DNA of 64,000 nt from Armatimonadota bacterium. Lineage in GTDB: Bacteria > Armatimonadota > Zipacnadia > Zipacnadales > JABUFB01. The DNA lies in assembly GCA_013314775.1 (NCBI GenBank), contig JABUFB010000002.1, positions 308,797 to 372,796 of the forward strand, read 5' to 3'. The position numbers were made by a program, and so were the translations under genes. Shown here piece by piece: positions 1 to 8,352 of the stretch (within the stretch, counting starts at the first letter, position 1; each line of letters starts with the position of its first letter). Under the pieces are notes generated by a model that saw nothing but the letters and a program-made list of their open reading frames with translations, did no database searches and was not told where the DNA came from.

Positions 1-2025
1 TCCGGCATGACAGATGCGGTAATCCCAGACGTCGGGCTTGAGCGGTTTCACCGGCGTGGCCTGGAAGCCAAAGCTGTACTTGAGCGGTGCAGCCTTCATC
101 CCGCCGCGCACCATGTTCACCCGCAATGTCACCACGCCCGCGTCGCGGGTGATCTCGATGGCTTTGTTCGGGTCGTCGAGAACGAAGCCCTGGTCGGACT
201 CCGAGAACCACGCCAGACCGCGGTCATTGTCGCCCAGCCAGATGAAAGGCTTGAATGCACTGGTGAACCCTTCCGGGGGCAGGTTCCCGGCGTTCTTCGT
301 GCTCCCCCAGCGGCCGGGGTAGTAGTAGAGATACTTCGCGTGCTCTTCTTTGATGGGGATGATGAGGCTGACCTGATCGAGCTGGCGAACGCGGGAGGGC
401 TTGATCTCGAAGTCGGAGATCACCATGCCGTCATACTCCACGGATGCGGTGCCCTCGCAGATGATCCCGTCGGCCTGGGCCGAGGTGCCGATCCGGGCGA
501 CGTGGGGTTTGGCTTCAATGGTTCTCATCTCATCGTGGGGCTTCCAGACGGACTCCCTGCCGTCGGCAACCACCAGAACGGTTACCGGCCCCGCAAGGAT
601 GTCCTCGCTCGCGCTCACGGCCTGGGAGGGGAAGGGCAGTGGACCGAAGGCGTAGTCCCGTCCCCAGACGCGAACGTGCTCGCCCTCGAGTTCAACCGGC
701 GTCCACGGAGCGAGTACCTCGGTGCTTCTGCCCTCCTGCGATCCCAGCCACTCGGGTTTCGCCGGGACAGTGACGGGCACTGTCTGAGTGTGGAGAATGC
801 CGCCCTTGCGGCCAATCGCCGCCAGTTCCAGGCTGTAGTCGCCCGGCGCCATCTCTCCGACCCGGTACGTGCTTGTATACTTCGGCGCCTGGCCCTCTCG
901 CTTGAGGTTGCGGGTGTCCAGTTTTTCGCCTGCGGCGTCCTTGAGCGTGGCGCGAACCGCCGCTCCCTGCGCGAAGGCCCCGACGCCGGACAGGTCCACA
1001 TCCACGTCGAGTTCGCCCTTGAGGAAGTAACCGTGCAAGGTAACCTGCATGGGCGGCGGTACCACCAGCGGCGCGGTGGCCCGATACGCGACGTTGCCGC
1101 GGTCAGTGACGGTCATTGTCGCCACGTACTGCCCAGCGGCGGTGAATCGCACGTCCACCGGGAGTTCAACGCCGAGCTTGATCGCGGCGCAGGCATTGCT
1201 GCCGGGGTGGAGGGCTTTGTCGATGCCCACCGGTTCGGGCTGACCGTCTCTGATGCCGGCGACGGACAGTTCCGCCTGGGCCGGCACAGCGGCGCACCAG
1301 GTGCCTGCGAAACTGACCTTGTCGGGCGCAAGATCCGCCGGGCCGGACACCTGCACACTCGGGGCTCCTTCCGCGAAGGTCAGGGCTCCAAAGCATCCAG
1401 GTTGGTGGAGCCCGCCCTTGATGTGGCCCCAGGAGGCGATTGAGGTCTCGGGTGTCTTGCAATCCCAGGCGAAGTTCGCGCGCCAGACGTCGCCGGGCTT
1501 CGGCGCCTCAACGCCCAGGTCAGTGAAGGGAATGCGCATCTCCAGCGACCAGTGGTCGCGCCCCACGGAGGCCGCGCAGGTCCAGTCGCCGTTCCAGGCC
1601 CCGTCCTGCCGAATGGAGTCCCATTGGTTGCCCACGGAATTGACGATCAGCTGCTTGTACTCCCCATCGCATAGCGGGTCCAGGAAGACCTCGAAGGCAT
1701 CGTCCTCCCAGACGGCGCCATCGCGGACGGTCACTGCGGCAACGGGCCTCTTCCCGGGTGGCAGGGGGAGGCGCGCGGCCACGTACAGGGCAGCGTCATC
1801 ACGTGAAAGCCAGACTGCGGGCTGTCGGGAAGCCAGGTTGCCGCCGGCGATATCTACGAACATCCAGGGCGAACTGGCGCCACTCCACTCGCCGTCGCCG
1901 ATGGCGCCGTCAATCACGGGGGCGGTTGCCACGGGGACGGACAGCATGGGACCGTCCGTTGCAGCAAGGCAGGTGCCCGAGAGAAGAATCGCAGCCGTCA
2001 TCCACGGTCGTGCACGCGTACTCAT
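1..2025 (-). CDS. Secreted CBM9-like / GH123-like (DUF6067-type) protein, C-terminus off the window
   Basis: The minus-strand frame is open from an ATG at 2025 to base 1 (675 codons, no stop), so the C-terminus lies outside the window. A short signal peptide (MSTRARPWMTAAILLSGTC...) precedes a CBM9/DOMON-like sandwich at about residues 25-200, with the typical start 'APVIDGAIGDGEW' and the later phrase 'WEDDAFEVFLDP'. A beta-rich middle follows. Near the edge, 'WLGDNDRGLAWFSES' and 'GFQATPVKPL' match the N-terminal region of GH123/DUF6067-type glycosidases. The same architecture recurs at 59245-62697, where the TIM-barrel part is complete, so the missing part here is probably the catalytic barrel. 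A GTGAGG ribosome site lies just before the ATG. Role inferred: extracellular glycan hydrolysis. The fold assignment is good; the substrate is unknown. Confidence 0.8.
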   Translation of the reverse strand, partial: MSTRARPWMTAAILLSGTCLAATDGPMLSVPVATAPVIDGAIGDGEWSGASSPWMFVDIAGGNLASRQPAVWLSRDDAALYVAARLPLPPGKRPVAAVTVRDGAVWEDDAFEVFLDPLCDGEYKQLIVNSVGNQWDSIRQDGAWNGDWTCAASVGRDHWSLEMRIPFTDLGVEAPKPGDVWRANFAWDCKTPETSIASWGHIKGGLHQPGCFGALTFAEGAPSVQVSGPADLAPDKVSFAGTWCAAVPAQAELSVAGIRDGQPEPVGIDKALHPGSNACAAIKLGVELPVDVRFTAAGQYVATMTVTDRGNVAYRATAPLVVPPPMQVTLHGYFLKGELDVDVDLSGVGAFAQGAAVRATLKDAAGEKLDTRNLKREGQAPKYTSTYRVGEMAPGDYSLELAAIGRKGGILHTQTVPVTVPAKPEWLGSQEGRSTEVLAPWTPVELEGEHVRVWGRDYAFGPLPFPSQAVSASEDILAGPVTVLVVADGRESVWKPHDEMRTIEAKPHVARIGTSAQADGIICEGTASVEYDGMVISDFEIKPSRVRQLDQVSLIIPIKEEHAKYLYYYPGRWGSTKNAGNLPPEGFTSAFKPFIWLGDNDRGLAWFSESDQGFVLDDPNKAIEITRDAGVVTLRVNMVRGGMKAAPLKYSFGFQATPVKPLKPDVWDYRICHAG

Positions 2026-2100
2026 CGTCCTCACTCCCGAACTCGTCATGTCAGTCGTCATCTCCAGGATACCTATTCCCGACGAGCGGGCGCGAACCCT

Positions 2101-2129
2101 TTGCCCTTCTTCACCGCGGGGGGTATATT
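2101..2129 (+). promoter_or_regulatory. Sigma-70-like promoter for the NamZ fusion gene
   Basis: TTGCCC (2101-2106) and TATATT (2124-2129) are separated by 17 bp, in the divergent gap between the CBM9 gene and the beta-lactamase/NamZ fusion. Transcription would start near 2136 and leave a short leader. It is a prediction from hexamer match and spacing only. Confidence 0.5.
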
Positions 2130-2163
2130 ACGACGACGGTGAGGAGAGCCGGACCGGTCGTGA

Positions 2164-4437
2164 ATGCAGACAGAGCCCGATTCTGCGAGGTGCAGCGAGT
2201 TGAGCAACCTGGGTCAGTGCATTGCATCAGCCGTGCGCGAAGCCATGGATGACGGGCAGACTCCGGGGGCCGTTGCGCTTGTGGGGCGTGGCGATGATGT
2301 GCTGTTCCACGCGGCCTTCGGCGACCGGATGGTTGCCCCGGAACGCCGGCCGATGCTTCCGGATACTATCTTCGACCTGGCGTCGCTGACCAAGCCGGTC
2401 TGCACCGCCACGTGCGTTATGCAGCTTTTGGAGCAGGGGAAGCTGGTTCTCGCGGACCCGGTCAGCCGGTTCATTCCAGGCTTTTCGCGGCACTATGGGG
2501 ACAAGGCCACAATCCGCCATCTGCTCACCCATAGTTCCGGCCTGCAGGCATACCGAAACTTCCTGGAAACCATGGGCACGGATGTACCGGCCGAACAGCG
2601 GCGGCCCCTGGCCATTCAGGACATCTGCGCGATGGAGCCCGCCTATCCCACGGGGACCCGGTTCATGTACACCTGCCTGGGCTACATCGTGCTGGCTTCG
2701 GTTGTGGAAGCAATCACCGGCGAGCCGCTCGATCAGTATGCGCGCAGGCACATCTTCGAGCCGCTTGGAATGGCTGACACAGGCTTCAACCCCGGCCCGG
2801 AACTCGTCGAGCGTTGCGCGGCCACGGAGCAACTTCCCGACGGTGTGCTGGTCGGAGTGGTGCATGATGAGGCCGCGCGGTTTCTCAACGGAGTTGGAGG
2901 GAATGCCGGGCTGTTTTCCACCGCGAGCGATCTGAGCCGTTTCATGCGCGCAATGCTCAACCAGGGCGAATGGCGTGGTGTGCGAGTACTGTCGCCGCTT
3001 TCCACGGCCCTGATGATGTCGGCGCAATCCCAGATTCCCGACGGGGTTCGGGGGTTGGGCTGGGATGTCTCCAGCCCCCACACACCGGGCCCACGAGGCG
3101 ACCTGTTTCCGCCTGGGACCATCGGGCACACCGGTTACACCGGCACGTCAATCTGGGCTGATCCGGCAAGCCGCACCTATGCGATCCTGCTCACCAACCG
3201 GGTGCATCTCGGCCGCGACAAGGACGTGGGACGGCTCCGGCGGCAGGTGGCCAATATCGTGGCCTCTCACGCGGTGCCCTCACGACGCTTCGTCATGGCC
3301 GCACCGGCTAATCCCGTGCGCACGGGGCTGGACGAGTTGCGGGATTGCCGATTCGAGGCCATCCGTGGCATGAAGCTGGGGCTGGTGTGCAATCACACCT
3401 CCATCGACGGATCGCGCAAGCACTTGTTGGACCTGCTTCTGTCAGCGCCGGATGTGGAGGTCTGTGCGATCCTGTCGCCCGAACACGGCTTCGCGGGACT
3501 GCTGGATGAGCTTGTGCCTTCGGAGATCCACGAGACCGGCCTGCCCATCCACAGCCTGTACGGCGAGCACCAGTCGCCTACGCCGGAGATGCTGCAGGGG
3601 CTGGATGCGCTGGTGTATGACATCGCGGATATTGGCGTACGTTTCTACACCTACACCACCACCATGACGCTCTGCATGAAGGCCGCGGCACAGGCCGGGA
3701 TGCCGTTCTTCGTGTTGGACCGACCCAACCCGATCAACGGGACGGACGTGGAAGGCCCGGTACTGGACAAGCCCTTCGGTCTGCTGTCGGCCTGGCACCC
3801 GATCCCGCTGCGACACGGTCTCACGTCGGGGGAACTCGCCCTATGGTCAAATGGGGAGTATGAGATCGGCTGCGACTTGCGGGTCGTCAACTGTGCTGGG
3901 TGGCGGCGGGACCAGTGGTTCGATCAGACCGGGCTGCCCTGGGTGAACCCCTCGCCCAATATGCGGAACCTGAAGCAAGCAATTCTGTACCCGGCCACGG
4001 GCACGCTGGAGGCGACCAACATTTCCGTGGGTCGCGGCACGGACACGCCCTTCGAGGTGCTGGGCGCGCCGTGGATCGACGGATCGAAGCTGGCGCGAAG
4101 GCTCAACTCGGAGGGCGTGGATGAACTCACTTTCACACCCATTGAGTTCACTCCAAACACCAGGGAGTTCGTTGGAGAGCAATGCGGGGGCGTGTACATC
4201 ATGCTGGGGGATCGCACGCGTTTCAAGCCCGTGACGGCGGCGGTGCAGATCGCCCGGGCGCTGCGAGAGCTGTGGCCGGAGACCTTCAACTACCGCAAGC
4301 TCACGCACCTGCTGGGGAGCGCGCCAGCGGTGGAAGCTGTGGGGGAACTGCAGCCCGTGGACGAAATCGTGAACGCGTGGCAACCGGGCCTCGAGGACTT
4401 CCTCAAGCGCCGGGGGCAGTATCTTCTGTACGGTTAG
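2164..4437 (+). CDS. Fusion of beta-lactamase-family serine hydrolase (AmiE-like) and DUF1343 exo-muramidase (NamZ-like)
   Basis: Two domains in 757 residues. Residues about 12-365 are a class C beta-lactamase/PBP-like hydrolase with SLTK at 74-77 (nucleophile Ser74) and HTG at 322-324 in the KTG position; the usual YxN is YTC at 169-171. Residues about 385-757 are DUF1343, with LVCNHTS, SPEHG (438-442), VLDRPNP and NPSPNMR motifs. In Bacillus subtilis the separate proteins AmiE (beta-lactamase-like) and NamZ/YbbC act one after the other in recycling muropeptides, so this fusion probably removes peptide and then MurNAc from wall fragments (inference). No clear signal peptide is seen. The start is uncertain: an in-frame TTG at 2200 has a better-placed GAGGTG (2187-2192) than the ATG used here. 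The gene ends 6 bp before the convergent guanylate-kinase-like gene. Confidence 0.88.
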   Translation: MQTEPDSARCSELSNLGQCIASAVREAMDDGQTPGAVALVGRGDDVLFHAAFGDRMVAPERRPMLPDTIFDLASLTKPVCTATCVMQLLEQGKLVLADPVSRFIPGFSRHYGDKATIRHLLTHSSGLQAYRNFLETMGTDVPAEQRRPLAIQDICAMEPAYPTGTRFMYTCLGYIVLASVVEAITGEPLDQYARRHIFEPLGMADTGFNPGPELVERCAATEQLPDGVLVGVVHDEAARFLNGVGGNAGLFSTASDLSRFMRAMLNQGEWRGVRVLSPLSTALMMSAQSQIPDGVRGLGWDVSSPHTPGPRGDLFPPGTIGHTGYTGTSIWADPASRTYAILLTNRVHLGRDKDVGRLRRQVANIVASHAVPSRRFVMAAPANPVRTGLDELRDCRFEAIRGMKLGLVCNHTSIDGSRKHLLDLLLSAPDVEVCAILSPEHGFAGLLDELVPSEIHETGLPIHSLYGEHQSPTPEMLQGLDALVYDIADIGVRFYTYTTTMTLCMKAAAQAGMPFFVLDRPNPINGTDVEGPVLDKPFGLLSAWHPIPLRHGLTSGELALWSNGEYEIGCDLRVVNCAGWRRDQWFDQTGLPWVNPSPNMRNLKQAILYPATGTLEATNISVGRGTDTPFEVLGAPWIDGSKLARRLNSEGVDELTFTPIEFTPNTREFVGEQCGGVYIMLGDRTRFKPVTAAVQIARALRELWPETFNYRKLTHLLGSAPAVEAVGELQPVDEIVNAWQPGLEDFLKRRGQYLLYG

Positions 4438-4443
4438 GCACGG

Positions 4444-5187
4444 TCATGCTCCCGTGGGCCAGGGCTCCCAGGTTTCGGCGAATCGCGGCTCTTCCCCCCG
4501 GAGGATGGCTGCGAAGTCGAGAAGACACTTGCGGGCATCGCCCAGAGGGTAGTAGAAGGCGTCCCAGTTCTCGCTGTCCTCGCCGTCGTGATTGGGCAGG
4601 ACGTAGCTGAAACGGTGCGCGTATGAAAGTTCCCGGTACGCCGCTCCGCAGCGCGCCTCGATGTCCTCCAAGTCTGTGAGGGACAGAATCCCCTTCTGTT
4701 TCTGGGTCCGCCGCAGGAGCTTCCGGCGCATGATGTCCGTCACCAGCTTCTCGACGTGATCCGGCGCCTGTTCGCGGAGATACTCCAGTTCGGCCCATGA
4801 TACGGGCGACAAGAAGACGGTGACGAAGTCGGTCCCGGCCAGTTCGGGGACGCTCATGAGCGCAGTCGCGATGTACGGATTGCCCTCGAAGAACGCGTCC
4901 TTGCCCGCGCGTAACACTGCGCGCAGGTCTTCCAGCGCGAGGGCCTGCACGTCATTGCGGACATCCAACACCACATAATCTTCTTTGGCCCGGAGGCTCT
5001 CCAGGTAATCTCGAGAGCGGAAATGGTATGTGACGCCATCTACCTCCCCCGGCCTGGGGCTGCGACTGTTGTACAAGACTGGCTCTTCCGTGTTCTCCAG
5101 GAGCTCCGGGTAGAACTTGCGGATTGCTTTATTCAGCGGGCTCTTGCCGATGCACGACGGTCCCGAGAGAATGATGAACCTCGCCAG
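4444..5187 (-). CDS. Guanylate-kinase-like protein, probable CTG start
   Basis: The frame encodes about 247 residues with a guanylate-kinase fold: a P-loop GPSCIGKS at residues 9-16, then 'NSRSPRPGEVDG' (40-51), equivalent to the TTR.PRpGE.dG GMP-binding segment, then YHF. Canonical Gmk has GPSGvGKST; here Gly is Cys and the last Thr is Pro. The first ATG/GTG/TTG-type codon in frame is the TTG at 5076, which would discard the P-loop. Upstream, an in-frame TGA is followed by a strong GAGGGGG site and then CTG at 5187 about 8 bases downstream, so CTG is the likely start. The protein is longer than ordinary Gmk (about 205 residues) and its C-terminal half is divergent, so it may be a specialised nucleotide or metabolite kinase and not the housekeeping enzyme. 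Confidence 0.72.
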   Translation of the reverse strand: MARFIILSGPSCIGKSPLNKAIRKFYPELLENTEEPVLYNSRSPRPGEVDGVTYHFRSRDYLESLRAKEDYVVLDVRNDVQALALEDLRAVLRAGKDAFFEGNPYIATALMSVPELAGTDFVTVFLSPVSWAELEYLREQAPDHVEKLVTDIMRRKLLRRTQKQKGILSLTDLEDIEARCGAAYRELSYAHRFSYVLPNHDGEDSENWDAFYYPLGDARKCLLDFAAILRGEEPRFAETWEPWPTGA

Positions 5188-5271
5188 AGATATCTCCCCC
5201 TCAGACGACGGATAGCAGTATATCTCAACTTGATTGACGCAAATTAGACTTATTTTTGAGCAATTTTGTCG

Positions 5272-5300
5272 TTGACTTGTGCCTGCCAGTTGACTAGCAT
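5272..5300 (+). promoter_or_regulatory. Sigma-70-like promoter before PEP-CTERM gene
   Basis: TTGACT (5272-5277) and TAGCAT (5295-5300) have a 17-bp spacer in an unusually AT-rich stretch between divergent genes. The leader to the ATG at 5418 would be about 110 bases. On the other strand a TATACT box sits upstream of the guanylate-kinase-like gene, but without a good -35. Confidence 0.5.
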
Positions 5301-5417
5301 TTTACTCAGCGGCGACGGTTCTCGCAATCATCACGTATTGCTCGGCTTTCCATAGGCACGATGCCAATGGACACTCGGAGTGGCTAACGCTGCTGCGCTG
5401 GAGGATTGAGGAGTGCC

Positions 5418-6197
5418 ATGCCGAGACTACCGCTGTTGCTCTGCATTGTGATTGCCCTGTCTCTTGCTGTCAGCGCCTTCGCACTGCCTTTCATCAACCC
5501 CCCCGAGGACAACGCAACACCCGACGAGTGGAAGACTCCGTTCCCTTACCAGCGTAACGCCCTGCTGGATTTCGTCACCAGTCCGGCCACCTGGCCATCG
5601 GACCCGGACGGGCCCACGGGCTCTGTGGACCTCATACCCGGACCGGACTACCATCTTGAGGGTTGGGACGACTCGGAACTGTTCCCGTCCGACTGGTTGC
5701 TGATCGACGGGGATTATGTGTGGGCCGAGACGGTACCCGGCCTGCCCGGCAACCGAACCGGCATCCTGGTCTTCGACAACTCCTCGGGCAACGACCCGCT
5801 GATGGCGAGCTTCACGTGGCATCTGGACAACTGGCCGGACCCGAGACTGCAGAAGGACATCTGGTCCGAGCTGATCTGGTTGCAGACCGGAACGGAGACC
5901 TCGCTGGGCGTTGGGATCATTGCGCCGGACGGACACGAAGTCACGGACATGTGGTATTTGTTCGACCCCGCATCGCAGCTGCAGGATGGCTGGCTCATCA
6001 ACGACGGCTATGCCAGGATTGAGCCTAACCCGCCTTGGGAAGAGATCGTCCTGAGTGTGTCCGTGGCCCCGGGGGAAGCATTCTTCATGGACTCGTGGCA
6101 CACCGCGACGGAGTGTGTTCCTGAACCGGGCACGATGGCGCTCTTCGGGCTTGGCATCGCCGGGCTCATCTGCTGGCGACGTCGGAAGGCGAGTTAG
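5418..6197 (+). CDS. PEP-CTERM sorted secreted protein
   Basis: A 259-residue exported protein. The N-terminus is a clear signal peptide (LPLLLCIVIALSLAVSAFA). The C-terminus carries the PEP-CTERM sorting signal: VPEPGT, a hydrophobic segment, then WRRRK. In this family exosortase recognises the signal and anchors or releases the protein at the surface. The middle is acidic and Trp/Pro-rich with no enzyme motif I recognise. The ATG at 5418 is chosen because GAGGAG lies 5 bases upstream; a TTG at 5406 is also in frame. It has its own promoter and is followed by a hairpin. No exosortase gene is in the window, so the sorting enzyme must lie elsewhere. Confidence 0.8.
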   Translation: MPRLPLLLCIVIALSLAVSAFALPFINPPEDNATPDEWKTPFPYQRNALLDFVTSPATWPSDPDGPTGSVDLIPGPDYHLEGWDDSELFPSDWLLIDGDYVWAETVPGLPGNRTGILVFDNSSGNDPLMASFTWHLDNWPDPRLQKDIWSELIWLQTGTETSLGVGIIAPDGHEVTDMWYLFDPASQLQDGWLINDGYARIEPNPPWEEIVLSVSVAPGEAFFMDSWHTATECVPEPGTMALFGLGIAGLICWRRRKAS

Positions 6198-6220
6198 CAG
6201 CGCAGACCCGGTCAATAAAC

Positions 6221-6253
6221 AGGCGGCCGCGTTCCACAATGGAGCGGCCGCCT
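6221..6253 (-). terminator. Hairpin terminator between convergent genes
   Basis: A perfect 10-bp inverted repeat, AGGCGGCCGC (6221-6230) and GCGGCCGCCT (6244-6253), with a 13-base loop. On the minus strand it is followed by GTTTATT, so it best serves the minus-strand beta-helix gene ending at 6281; it may also slow readthrough from the PEP-CTERM gene. Confidence 0.65.
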
Positions 6254-6280
6254 GCGCGCGTCTGCCAGAAGAACCTCCCG

Positions 6281-8200
6281 CTAACCCTCGCGCGGCCCAA
6301 CCGTGGACAGGTCGATAGGCTGGAACCCAATGAGTTCGGCGGGCGAGCCGGGCTTGAGGCGGAAATCGCCCTTCTCGGGAGCTACGAAACGCGGGTCCGC
6401 GAAGATGCTGGTCGTGTCGTGGCCCCGCTTACGCCACTGGGCGATGGTTCCCGGCCCCATACCCGTCGGCTTCTTGCGCACATCCCAGTACAGGTTCTGG
6501 TTGATGCTGAAGGTGTCGCCCTCCCAGTTTCCGCCGAAGAAATCCCCGTGGTCGATGAGGACGATATTGCGCTGGAAGAAGAGGGTGATGTGCTCCTCAT
6601 TCCGCGTGCGTGCGACCATGTTAGACTGGTCGAAGGCGAAGATGTTGTTCTCGATCACGTTCTCGCGACCGTAATGCTGATGGAACCCTCCGGTCTTGGT
6701 GTTGTAGACGATGTTGTTCGCCAGAATAATGCCCGTGCTGCCCTCATCTGTATACAGCCCCCAGCCGCCGTAAGTGTCGGATGAAATATCATGAATGAGG
6801 TTGTGGCAGACCCGTGTGCCGGGGGATACGCCCAAGGTGTAGACGCCGCCCATGTCGGAAAGAACGCCCTTGCCGATATGGTGGATGTGGTTGTACTCGA
6901 TCACGTTTCGGGCTGCGCTGGAGGGCTGATATCCCCATGACCAGCCCACGGAGACTCCGGTGTAGTACAAGTCGTGGATGTCATTGTGCACCACCTGATT
7001 GTCGCTGCTCTTACCGATCCAGACGCCCACCGCGCTGTGGAAGATGCGTCCGCAATGATGGATCTCGCAGTCGGCGACAGTGGTGAAGCCACTGCCTTCA
7101 TTCATCTTCACCCCGCCGGCGCCCAAGTCCCACAGATGGCAGTGGGAGACAAAGTTGGAGCGGCAGCCCGCCCCGAACTCCACGGCGTATGTGCCCGCGT
7201 GAGAGACCTCGCACCGGGATATCCAGCAGTGAGTCGCGTTCTCGGCATGGATCGCCGCGGGCACCGATACAGCCGCCTGGGACATCCCGGCCATGTCCTC
7301 TGGAAGCGTCCATTCGGTGTGGGAGAAGGTGATCCCCTCGAAACGGATGTGACTGACTGGGCGTTTCTCGGTGCCTTTGAGCACGACGAGTTGCTCAAGC
7401 CTGGGAGCGACCACATGCGCGCTCTCCGGCTTCTCGCCGCGCATGGGCAGGTATGCCAGCTCGCCGGAATCGGCATCGAGGTACCAGTCGCCCGGCACGC
7501 CGAAAGCCTCGCGCACGTTCTCGGCATAGTATCGCGATCCGGCGCCGTGGTGATCTCGGGTCAGGCGGAAATGGCTCTGCTTGGCGAGTTCCACCAGTCC
7601 AGTGGACTCGTCGAAGGACACGATGGGCAGGCGCGACTCGGTCCACAGGTGCAGGGCGAGGATCTCCACGTCCTGGATGTTGTGCCAGGGACGGATGTCG
7701 CCGGGCTTGCAGATGAACCGGCGCTGGCCTACGTTCCACTGAGTCTCGGGGGTGACATCAGGCAGGGATGCGATCTCGTAGAAACCCTCGCGGGGCAGGC
7801 GCGGGCGGGTGCGCCGCTGTCCGTTGACGAAAAGCTGGGCAAAGCGCCACTTGCCGCGCTTGACTCCCGGTACGCGCGTAACCCATACTCTCTTGCCGTT
7901 GAGAGTGCCCTTCTCCCACGCGGCAATGGGCACGCCTCCGCTCACCACCGGCACTTCGCCGGGGCAGGCGGCGAAGACGAGGGGGCTGTCCTCGGTGCCG
8001 GAATCCGCGCCGGACAGGATGAGTGGGCGCTCGAGGAAATGGTGACCGCCTTTGAGATAGATAGTGATCGGCCCGTCCACAGCGCCGGCCTTGCGAATCG
8101 TGCGGGCAGCATCGCGCGCGGCCTCGATCGTTGCGAATGGGCGCGCCTTTGTCCCCGGCCAGTTATCCTTGCCATCAACTGCAACGTAGAACGCGGGCAT
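6281..8200 (-). CDS. Right-handed beta-helix protein, GH141-like
   Basis: A 639-residue protein from an ATG at 8200 with AGGAGG 8 bases upstream. It opens with 'FYVAVDGKDNWPGT' and 'PFATIEAARDAAR', the standard entry of parallel beta-helix carbohydrate enzymes of the GH141 type (alpha-L-fucosidase/xylanase relatives), then a beta-sandwich insertion and repeated helix coils from about residue 280 (SRCEVSHAGTYAVEF, ADCEIHHCG, NDIHDLYYTGVSVG, NNIVYNTKTGG). No signal peptide is visible. It is divergent from the shorter paralog at 8353-9273. With two GH29 genes in the window, a fucose-related role is plausible but unproved. Confidence 0.78.
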   Translation of the reverse strand: MPAFYVAVDGKDNWPGTKARPFATIEAARDAARTIRKAGAVDGPITIYLKGGHHFLERPLILSGADSGTEDSPLVFAACPGEVPVVSGGVPIAAWEKGTLNGKRVWVTRVPGVKRGKWRFAQLFVNGQRRTRPRLPREGFYEIASLPDVTPETQWNVGQRRFICKPGDIRPWHNIQDVEILALHLWTESRLPIVSFDESTGLVELAKQSHFRLTRDHHGAGSRYYAENVREAFGVPGDWYLDADSGELAYLPMRGEKPESAHVVAPRLEQLVVLKGTEKRPVSHIRFEGITFSHTEWTLPEDMAGMSQAAVSVPAAIHAENATHCWISRCEVSHAGTYAVEFGAGCRSNFVSHCHLWDLGAGGVKMNEGSGFTTVADCEIHHCGRIFHSAVGVWIGKSSDNQVVHNDIHDLYYTGVSVGWSWGYQPSSAARNVIEYNHIHHIGKGVLSDMGGVYTLGVSPGTRVCHNLIHDISSDTYGGWGLYTDEGSTGIILANNIVYNTKTGGFHQHYGRENVIENNIFAFDQSNMVARTRNEEHITLFFQRNIVLIDHGDFFGGNWEGDTFSINQNLYWDVRKKPTGMGPGTIAQWRKRGHDTTSIFADPRFVAPEKGDFRLKPGSPAELIGFQPIDLSTVGPREG

Positions 8201-8275
8201 AGCAGGGGCCTCCTGCGGTGAAGGATGTGGAGGTAGAATTGGCTTTCGTCCCCCGAACTCCTCCTCGATGTCTGG

Positions 8276-8302
8276 AGGGATTACCTGCGGGTAAGGGGAA
8301 TG
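8276..8302. promoter_or_regulatory. Recurrent AGGGATTACCTGC...GGGGAATG motif
   Basis: AGGGATTACCTGC (8276-8288) followed by GGGGAATG (8295-8302) lies in the divergent gap of the two beta-helix genes, about 50-75 bases before the plus-strand ATG. Near-copies occur before genes at 25043 and 48028, and weaker ones before those at 29621 and 57245. Possibly an alternative-sigma promoter or a regulator site. Confidence 0.35.
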
Positions 8303-8352
8303 ATGTCTTTCAGACGCCGTCCGGCCAATGTAAGCCCGGGAGAGGGAATCCG

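Noticed and set aside
7..1443. Long plus-strand open frame (478 codons)
   Set aside because: It is the antisense of the CBM9/GH123-like gene, whose frame runs open for 675 codons with recognisable domains; the plus frame matches nothing.
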